From NCBI RefSeq assembly GCF_014696925.1, contig NZ_JACJQY010000043.1, forward strand, positions 1 through 47,586: a stretch of 47,586 nucleotides of DNA. The letters run 5' to 3'. This stretch comes from Phormidium tenue FACHB-1050. GTDB taxonomy: Bacteria > Cyanobacteriota > Cyanobacteriia > Pseudanabaenales > Pseudanabaenaceae. Positions within the stretch are counted from its first letter, which is position 1, and each line of letters opens with the position of its first letter. Both the position numbers and the translations under genes were made by a program. Positions 42,070-47,586 of the stretch are shown here, piece after piece. A model generated the notes under the pieces. The model ran no database searches. It was given only the letters and a program-made list of their open reading frames with translations, and was not told the DNA's origin.

Positions 42070-43080
42070 TTAACTACTGCGTAATCTCTGAATCTGGCGA
42101 TCGCTTTGTTGAGCCCATGTAATGTTTTTTTGCTGATTAAAAAATGCTTGCGCTTGAATAAAAGATTGAATCGCCTCTTGCTTCTGTCCAGCCCTTACCT
42201 GCGCCACCCCAAGCGTATAAAAAGCCTCCGCATAGTCTTTACGGAATTGCAAAGCATTACGCAATTGCCCGATCGCCTTTTCAGTCTGACCTTGAATTAA
42301 TAAAGCCGCCCCCAAATTGTAATAAGCCTCTGCATATTCAGGATTTAGTTGTAGCGCCTTGGCATAGTAGGAGATCGCCTTTTGGAGATCACCCTGAGCT
42401 TGAATTAATAGCCCTAGGTTATAAATAGTTTCAGGTGCTTGAGGATTTAGCTTCAGAGCTTGATTGAGATTGGCGATCGCCTTATTAATGTCTTTCTTTT
42501 CTTTAAAGGCTAGACCAAGGTTGTAATAGGCTACAGAGAGCTTTGGATCAAGACGGACGGCTTTTTGTAAATTGGAAATAGCTTGAGTAGGATCGCCCGA
42601 CTGCAATTGAGCCGCACCTAAATTACTGAAAGCCATCGCAAACTTAGGATCGAGCCTCGTAGCACGCTGAAAAGAATGAATTGCATCCTTGAGCTTACCT
42701 ACCTGTGCATAAGCTAGCCCCAGATTGTAATGTGCGGCTGTAAGTTCAGGATTTTTCTTGATTGCCGCCCGAAAAATTACCACCGCCCCTTCTAAATTAC
42801 CCAAACGCACATAGGCATTACCACGCTCCAAAAGCTGTTCGGCATTTTCATTAGGCGGGACAACAACCTGTTGCTGGAACTGCACTTTTTGAGGTGGCTT
42901 TTCACGTAGTTGGGCGATCGCCACATCTGCATAACCCACACCAAACACTAAGTAGATAGGCACAATTAAAAAACCAAAACCTGTTCTGCCCGCTACGAGG
43001 GCAGAACAGGTTTTGGTTCTGTTTTTTAATTGTGCCGAAGTAGTTAAGACCGACGCGACAACTCCCAAAACTGGTTTCAT
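42070..43080 (-). CDS. TPR-repeat protein, N-terminus altered by an inserted hairpin
   Basis: A 336-residue protein with about seven TPR units from residue 85 on (ELTAAHYNLGLAYAQVGKLKDAIHSFQ and similar), ending in a C-terminal helix. The N-terminus reads MKPVLGVVASVLTTSA and continues through a 74-base near-palindrome (42961-43034) that codes for the segment from about residue 17 to 40. The hydrophobic stretch needed for export (GFGFLIVPIYLVFGVGYADVAIA) is partly encoded by it. Export before VAIAQLRE is plausible. If the insertion is recent, the original start may have been elsewhere, and a GTG at the end of the hairpin is another possible start. The role is a TPR scaffold in the envelope, otherwise unknown. 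Confidence 0.78.
   Translation of the reverse strand: MKPVLGVVASVLTTSAQLKNRTKTCSALVAGRTGFGFLIVPIYLVFGVGYADVAIAQLREKPPQKVQFQQQVVVPPNENAEQLLERGNAYVRLGNLEGAVVIFRAAIKKNPELTAAHYNLGLAYAQVGKLKDAIHSFQRATRLDPKFAMAFSNLGAAQLQSGDPTQAISNLQKAVRLDPKLSVAYYNLGLAFKEKKDINKAIANLNQALKLNPQAPETIYNLGLLIQAQGDLQKAISYYAKALQLNPEYAEAYYNLGAALLIQGQTEKAIGQLRNALQFRKDYAEAFYTLGVAQVRAGQKQEAIQSFIQAQAFFNQQKNITWAQQSDRQIQRLRSS
42961..43034. repeat. 74-bp near-palindrome inside a coding sequence
   Basis: The inner 18-base arms ACCAAAACCTGTTCTGCC and complement are perfect; outer arms CACAATTAAAAA and TTTTTTAATTGTG pair with a small bulge. It lies within the first 40 codons of the TPR gene and keeps its frame open. Confidence 0.85.
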
Positions 43081-43186
43081 AATCTTTTCTGGTCTGAATT
43101 CTTGATAAAGAATGTTAAATTGAGAAAGCTAAATTTGAGTAATAAATTAGCGATCGCTACTCAGCCCTAAGCTTTATACAGCGATT

Positions 43187-43286
43187 TGTGTTCAAACCCA
43201 AAACAAGAAATTTTTTTGAAATAATTGCTTTGCAACCCTTTTAAAAAATTTCTTGGGGATTGTTCGATCAGTAATTGCTGTAAGTA
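43187..43286. repeat. dispersed hairpin element, copy 2 of family E
   Basis: This is the second copy of the 12171-12270 element: TGTGTTCAAACC at the left, a hairpin closing on TTGCTTTGCAA, and TTGTTCGATCAGTAATTGCTGTAA at the right. The outermost sequences TACAGCGATT (43177) and AATTGCTGTA are imperfect inverted repeats, as in MITEs. It lies upstream of trpG, in the 233-base gap. Confidence 0.75.
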
Positions 43287-43313
43287 AGCTTCACAAATAC
43301 AAGTCCTGTAAAC

Positions 43314-43913
43314 ATGATTCTCGTTATCGACAATTACGACAGCTTTACCTATAACCTTGTACAGTACCTTGGGGAATTATTGCCTGAATTCCCTACATTA
43401 GGCGAAATTATAGTTAAGCGAAATGACGAAATAAGCATCGAAGAAGTCAAGCAACTTCGCCCCGCAGGAGTCGTAATTTCACCAGGACCCGGTCGTCCCG
43501 AAGAAGCGGGCGTATCCCTAGATATCATTCGGGAAATGGACGCAAACACTCCGATATTAGGCGTATGTCTCGGACATCAGAGTATGGGTTTGATGTATGG
43601 CGGCAAAGTTGTCTCCGCGCCTTACTTAATGCATGGCAAGACCTCACAAATTTATCATACGGGAGTCGGTATTTTGGCGGGACTAGCCAATCCATTTACC
43701 GCAACTCGATATCATAGTCTGGTGATTGACCGCCACAATTGCCCTGATGTACTTGAAGTTACAGCATGGACTGAAGATGACATAATCATGGGAGTCCGAC
43801 ACAAGCAATATCCTCACGTTCAAGGTGTACAATTCCATCCTGAAAGCATCTTGACTGAAGCAGGCAAAGACTTGCTGAGAAACTTCCTCAAAGGATTAAG
43901 CGTCACAGTCTAA
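43314..43913 (+). CDS. trpG: anthranilate synthase component II / glutamine amidotransferase
   Basis: A 199-residue class I glutamine amidotransferase that delivers ammonia to anthranilate synthase component I (tryptophan) or aminodeoxychorismate synthase (folate). The N-terminus [21 protein letters not shown] is diagnostic. The catalytic triad is Cys in [10 protein letters not shown] with His and Glu in [26 protein letters not shown] is the oxyanion strand. It cannot be told from PabA by sequence alone, and no TrpE or PabB neighbour helps; many cyanobacteria use one bifunctional copy. ATG 43314 sits just after a dispersed hairpin element. Confidence 0.95.
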   Translation: MILVIDNYDSFTYNLVQYLGELLPEFPTLGEIIVKRNDEISIEEVKQLRPAGVVISPGPGRPEEAGVSLDIIREMDANTPILGVCLGHQSMGLMYGGKVVSAPYLMHGKTSQIYHTGVGILAGLANPFTATRYHSLVIDRHNCPDVLEVTAWTEDDIIMGVRHKQYPHVQGVQFHPESILTEAGKDLLRNFLKGLSVTV

Positions 43914-43977
43914 TACTTAAAGTATCGTTGTAAAAACTTTCTCCACATAACCCAAAATACTCAATTAACTAAACAAC

Positions 43978-44760
43978 ATGCGCCGCAGACAAATTCTTCG
44001 ACTCGCCCAAGGTGGACTAATCTCAGCATTTACCGCAGGAATCATCGCTGACGCAGCCAACTCGCAGACTAACTCAACCCTAAGACTTCAATGGTTAGGA
44101 CATCTTTCATTTTTTATCTCAGGGGATAATGTCAGTTTTCTAACACATCCTTTCCGTCCTGCGGGCTGCACGGCTAAATTAACCTCTCCTACGGCAAAAT
44201 CTGACTATATTTTAATTAGCTCACGATTATTAGATGAAGGATATTTAGAAAATCTCCCCAAAGATACGCGAGTTTTGTCTGAGCCAGGTTCTTACAATCT
44301 TAAAGGGATTAATCTTCAAGGCATTACCATGGATCACGATCGCATTGGTGGTCGCAGATTTGGACGCAATGTGGCATGGCGCTGGAAACAATCAGGTATT
44401 TTTATCTTGCATTTAGGTGGAGCCGCCGCTCCTATCACTGCCTCTCAAAGAATTTTAATGGGTCGTCCTGATGTTTTGATCTTGCCCATTGGCGGCAATC
44501 CTCAAGGTACAGATCCGATGCAACTAAAAGCTTATTCTCCAGTCGAAGCTAGGGCGATCGTCCAAGAACTTAATCCACGCATTGTCATTCCCACCTATTA
44601 CCGCACTGACAAATCCAGTACTTCTTGTCAACTAGCATCAGTAGATGAGTTTCTCGCACTTATGCCCCCCGACACGGTGCGTAAACTTGATGGCTCAACT
44701 CTAGAACTTAATGCTAGTAGTCTCCCGCAAACTACGGTAGTCCGAGTTCTCAAATCATAA
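43978..44760 (+). CDS. metallo-beta-lactamase-fold protein with degenerate metal site, exported
   Basis: A 260-residue protein with an RR-containing signal (MRRRQILRLAQGGLISAFTA), consistent with Tat export. The rest follows the UlaG-like MBL outline: LRLQWLGHLSFFISG, the first-strand segment, DYILISSRLLDEGYLENLP where active members have the HxHxDH motif, MDHDRIGGRRFGRN, ILHLGGAA and VLILPIGG. The HxHxDH signature is replaced by SSRLLDEG, so zinc binding is doubtful. It may be structural or use another mechanism. It lies 65 bases after trpG on the same strand and ends in a shared hairpin. Confidence 0.75.
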   Translation: MRRRQILRLAQGGLISAFTAGIIADAANSQTNSTLRLQWLGHLSFFISGDNVSFLTHPFRPAGCTAKLTSPTAKSDYILISSRLLDEGYLENLPKDTRVLSEPGSYNLKGINLQGITMDHDRIGGRRFGRNVAWRWKQSGIFILHLGGAAAPITASQRILMGRPDVLILPIGGNPQGTDPMQLKAYSPVEARAIVQELNPRIVIPTYYRTDKSSTSCQLASVDEFLALMPPDTVRKLDGSTLELNASSLPQTTVVRVLKS

Positions 44761-44796
44761 AAAAGGAGACTTGCTAAGCAAGTCTCCTTTTTTATG
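44756..44796. terminator. bidirectional hairpin terminator holding both stop codons
   Basis: Arms of 18 bases (44756-44773 and 44779-44796) pair perfectly with A6/T6 feet. The TAA of the plus-strand gene (44758-44760) and the stop of the minus-strand gene (44792-44794) both lie in the arms. Confidence 0.85.
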
Positions 44797-45883
44797 GCGA
44801 TACTCTCACGATAGTTCCTACGGTTACTTGGCTAAATAATTCGCGGACATCTTCGTTATACATACGGATACAGCCATGAGAAGCTGCTTGCCCCACCGAA
44901 GCTCGGTTAGGAGTGCCATGAAAACCAGACCACTCTTTACCATTTGTCCAAAAGCCAATCCAGCGATCGCCTAGAGGATTGTCAGGATCTTTGCTAGGGA
45001 TTACGTCACCCGTAAAAGGATTTTGCCAAGCAGGATACTCGATAGTCTCTAAAACTCGATGATTACCCATTGGTGTACTCCAACCCGCCTTACCTACAGC
45101 GATCGGATATGTTTTTAAAGGGATTTCCCCATGAAAGGCGGTAACCTTGCGCTTGCTGATGCTAACTTCGAGACGAGTAATTTGCATCAGTTCGCGATCC
45201 CAGAGTTGTCGATTAGGGTTAATCGTATAGAGCGAGCCTAGTGCTGGTAATTTCTTTTGATAGGCAAGAGCTTGATAGAGCAAGACAGCTAGTTCACTTT
45301 TAGTAATCGGTGTAGTAGGCGCAAGAATCCTTGGGTCGGGATAGTTAGTGACTAAACCTTGTTGGGTAAGTGTAGCGATCGCAGGGATAGCATAGTCAGG
45401 AACTTTCAAAGCATCACGATACATTGACAGCAAATATGTTTGCGGTGTTTTGTGAGCTTTGCTATTCAGACCAAGCTGACTTGAGATGGCTACTAATACT
45501 TCAGCTTTGGTTGCAAGATCATTGAGTCTTGATGTAATTCTTGGCGCATTCCGATTGGCAAAGGCGATCTCTAGCAAGTTCGCAAGTTCAGCGCGGGTAA
45601 TGGGGCGATCGGGCTGAAATTGGCTAATCGTATCAGAATTCACTAAGGCATCTTTCAAAGCTGTCTGTGACAATAACCCTTCAACAAACAACCGCGACCA
45701 ATGATTTTGTAAATCTATGAATAAAAAACGCTTGGGATTCGATGAATTACTTTTAGTATCTAGATTTTTTGCCCAAGTAATATCATTTTGAGGATTTCCA
45801 CCGAGTGAAATAACAGCAAATATATTGGCAGCGATAACAACGCGCACAAAAGAAGATAAAAGATTTTGAGATTGTATCCCCAT
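44792..45883 (-). CDS. SLH-domain L,D-transpeptidase
   Basis: A 363-residue exported protein starting at ATG 45883 (MGIQSQNLLSSFVRVVIAANI, signal sequence). Residues about 55-215 hold two or three S-layer-homology units (LQNHWSRLFVEGLL, PDRPITRAELANLL, APTTPITKSELAVLLYQAL). The C-terminal YkuD domain has LEVSISKRKVTAFHGEIPL, HGTPNRASVGQAASHGCIRM with the catalytic His and Cys of the SHGCIR motif. L,D-transpeptidases make 3-3 peptidoglycan crosslinks or attach proteins to the wall. SLH domains bind the cell wall, so the enzyme is probably held on peptidoglycan. Confidence 0.9.
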   Translation of the reverse strand: MGIQSQNLLSSFVRVVIAANIFAVISLGGNPQNDITWAKNLDTKSNSSNPKRFLFIDLQNHWSRLFVEGLLSQTALKDALVNSDTISQFQPDRPITRAELANLLEIAFANRNAPRITSRLNDLATKAEVLVAISSQLGLNSKAHKTPQTYLLSMYRDALKVPDYAIPAIATLTQQGLVTNYPDPRILAPTTPITKSELAVLLYQALAYQKKLPALGSLYTINPNRQLWDRELMQITRLEVSISKRKVTAFHGEIPLKTYPIAVGKAGWSTPMGNHRVLETIEYPAWQNPFTGDVIPSKDPDNPLGDRWIGFWTNGKEWSGFHGTPNRASVGQAASHGCIRMYNEDVRELFSQVTVGTIVRVSP

Positions 45884-45984
45884 AATTCTCAATTGATGTT
45901 GCGTTTAAGGTTGACTTAATTGTCTAAAGTAGCTATGCAGTCTAACATATTTCATCAAAAAGCCAATCACACCAAATTGACGCT

Positions 45985-47334
45985 TTAAGCAAATTTCTGA
46001 TGAATCAACTCAATTACTTGTGCTTCTTCAGGAGTCATGATGCCGTCTAACATCGCAAATTTTTGACACTGGGCAAACAACGATAAAGCATACTCTGGCT
46101 TGAGATCCTTTAGTAAAGGCTCAAGGGGAAGTGGTGTATCCGTATACTCAGCGATCTCTTCAATCGATTCTGGTCTGAGATTTGCCGCCTTCAGATCAGC
46201 CAAAACACTTTCCTTACTTTTGCCTTGATTACCTGCCAAGATCACATGAACGAGAATTTGATCGATAATCTGTTCTTGTGGAATCGCACTTTTTAAACGC
46301 TCTTCACTATCTACTTGAATATCTACTAATTTTTCTTCAAAGTTGACAGGGTTTAACTTTGCCTCATAAAAAGAACAACTCGCCTGCCCAAGTGTGTAAA
46401 GCATCACTGCATCAGAGCTTGCAGCAATCACGGCTCCTGCAAGTGGAATATTTCGTAACAGTCCTAATCCTGCTTTGATTGCCATTTTGCCGCCAAAAGC
46501 TAACCCGAATACGGCGACAACTTCTCCTTTTCTAGCTGGGTCTTTAAGATCCATTCCATAGGCACAAGCAATTTGATAAACCATCTCAGCTTGGAGCGAA
46601 GTTGTTGCAGCCAGATCAACTGCAAACAATGCTGCGGCAGAACCAGGGACAATCGTGGTAGCAAATCCAGACGCACCCGCAAACACAGCTTTTTGTCCAA
46701 TAATTCTTTTAGCAATTTGATAGGCTGACTCTTTGGGATATTGTTGTTTTAAGCGCTGTACCTCGGCTTCTGATGCGACAGCATCTACCTGATCTATTAT
46801 TTTCAGAAACCAATCAGCATTAAACACCTCGGCAGCTTTCCGAATTAGAGGACTATTACCAACAGTCTCGATCGCAGATCCTGCGCTACTAGTTGCCGAT
46901 GAAATACCTCCAACGACAGCACCACCGACTGTTTGCGTAAATGCACCAGCCGCGCCTCCAATTGCTCCTGCGGTTGCCACTGCCGCACCACCGACTGCAT
47001 TACCAACAGATCCTGCTATACCTCCAACTGTACTTCCCGCACTAGCGATCGCCCCGCCAACATTTCCCGCCGCACCCGCAACTGTGCTACCAACGACACC
47101 AGCCGCACCACCTACAGCATTTCCAACAGATCCAGCCGCTCCTGCAACTGTGCCTCCAACTGCACTAGCTGCATTTCCAACTGCTCCTGCGGCTCCTGCA
47201 ACTGCACCGAATGCGCCATCCCACCAATTACCTTTTTGTGCCTTCTCAGTAGTTACCGTAATTGCAGAAGAGTCCGTTGCAGAAACTTCGTCTTGTGGCT
47301 GAGAATTGTCAAGGGACTCAGGGAGATTAGTCAT
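45985..47334 (-). CDS. Gly/Ala-rich repeat protein with EcsC-like domain
   Basis: A 449-residue protein from ATG 47334 (MTNLPESLDNSQP); a TTG 72 bases further upstream is unlikely. Residues about 40-165 are Gly/Ala/Val repeats of 11-13 residues (VGNAVGGAAGVVGSTVAGA and similar), apolar and helix-forming like amphipathic membrane-binding repeats. The middle (about 190-330) has KRIIGQKAVFAGASGFATTIVPGS and AYGMDLKDPARKGEV, which resemble EcsC-type segments. The C-terminus (LFAQCQKFAMLDGIMTPEEAQVIELI) resembles TerB-like helices. The match to EcsC is tentative. The repeat block looks able to coat a lipid surface such as a polyester granule or vesicle, but that is speculation. Confidence 0.6.
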   Translation of the reverse strand: MTNLPESLDNSQPQDEVSATDSSAITVTTEKAQKGNWWDGAFGAVAGAAGAVGNAASAVGGTVAGAAGSVGNAVGGAAGVVGSTVAGAAGNVGGAIASAGSTVGGIAGSVGNAVGGAAVATAGAIGGAAGAFTQTVGGAVVGGISSATSSAGSAIETVGNSPLIRKAAEVFNADWFLKIIDQVDAVASEAEVQRLKQQYPKESAYQIAKRIIGQKAVFAGASGFATTIVPGSAAALFAVDLAATTSLQAEMVYQIACAYGMDLKDPARKGEVVAVFGLAFGGKMAIKAGLGLLRNIPLAGAVIAASSDAVMLYTLGQASCSFYEAKLNPVNFEEKLVDIQVDSEERLKSAIPQEQIIDQILVHVILAGNQGKSKESVLADLKAANLRPESIEEIAEYTDTPLPLEPLLKDLKPEYALSLFAQCQKFAMLDGIMTPEEAQVIELIHQKFA

Positions 47335-47549
47335 ATTCTTATTTTCGATTAAGTTAATTGCTTGTGTTTCAGGTTGGATAATAGGTTTAGGCTTAGTAAA
47401 AATCAATTGAGGTATGGCTTTATTCAGCTTTAAGCCTCACAAACAATAACTAAGGAATAAAAATACGACCCGCCCCTAAATAGTTATACCAAAACACAAA
47501 GAAGAGGCAACAGATGATATAAGAGAAAAAGGAGAAAGAGGATAAAAAA

Positions 47550-47586
47550 ATGGCAGGGGTATATAGATTAGAAATAAGTGAAAGCG
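47550..47586 (+). CDS. partial CDS at the window edge, possible IS630-type transposase N-terminus
   Basis: The ATG at 47550 is preceded by GGAG and AGAGG and opens a frame reading MAGVYRLEISES, cut by the window end. Short cyanobacterial IS630-like helix-turn-helix transposases often begin with a similar V/Y-R-L-E-I-S-E-S motif; this is recall and only 12 residues are visible. The region 47407-47549 shows nothing else recognisable. Confidence 0.35.
   Translation, partial: MAGVYRLEISES

Noticed and set aside
47407-47586. Complete insertion sequence at the right edge
   Set aside because: Only the first 12 codons of a possible transposase lie in the window, and no clear terminal inverted repeat could be confirmed.

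Overview
The window is chromosomal DNA of a cyanobacterium, probably a filamentous or Pseudanabaena-like lineage (the genus is my inference). The evidence is the very dense GCGATCGC (HIP1) palindrome, a photosystem I gene (psaM), a cyanophycinase, System II cytochrome c biogenesis (CcsB), cyanobacterial pilin-GH proteins and DUF4327. No rRNA, tRNA, CRISPR array or intact prophage was seen. Only the first ~40 bases of a possible transposase are present, at the right edge.

Left part (1-6465): two type IV pilin-like genes in tandem, the first without a recognisable start codon. They are followed by a giant TPR protein with two complete SPINDLY/OGT-type glycosyltransferase modules and a small methyltransferase. 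This looks like a pilus or surface-protein glycosylation locus. From 6493 to 12105, on the minus strand, lie a methyltransferase, the heme A pathway pair ctaB/ctaA, a Spy/CpxP-like periplasmic protein, and an anti-sigma/ECF sigma pair that overlaps by 4 bases. From 12320 to 15307 there are a DUF2993 protein, a secreted SNase-type nuclease, ribosomal protein bS21, pdxH and a cupin.

Centre (15438-23972): a NACHT NTPase with a C-terminal array of 102-bp (34-residue) tandem repeats, the best candidate for an immune-type protein here. Downstream is a 600-bp nest of 141-bp tandem repeats and hairpins, then thrS, ccsB, a transglutaminase-like protein, an alpha/beta hydrolase and psaM. From 24629 to 28353 there is a minus-strand cluster: cupredoxin, GT4 glycosyltransferase, methyltransferase, Uma2 nuclease and GT2 glycosyltransferase. 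fabG and a TPR lipoprotein-like or secreted protein follow.

Right part (31234-47586): a C39-like protease divergent from a LivH-type permease, DUF4327, cyanophycinase, a band-7 protein, and a pentapeptide-repeat membrane protein with a simple-sequence Val-Ala membrane segment. These are followed by a ParD/ParE toxin-antitoxin pair, a second Uma2 protein, a duplicated QueD/PTPS protein, a seven-blade WD40 protein, a TPR protein, trpG, a degenerate metallo-beta-lactamase-fold protein, an SLH-L,D-transpeptidase and a Gly/Ala-rich EcsC-like protein.

The most striking feature outside genes is the number of long, near-perfect hairpins with 3-base loops (GAA, TTC, AAA, TTG) at gene ends. Several contain the stop codons of both convergent genes. 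Separate dispersed hairpin families occur at 18681-19140 with an inverted copy at 38440-38540, and at 12171-12270 with a copy at 43187-43286. One hairpin lies inside a coding sequence (42961-43034), and one supplies the stop codon of the NACHT gene.
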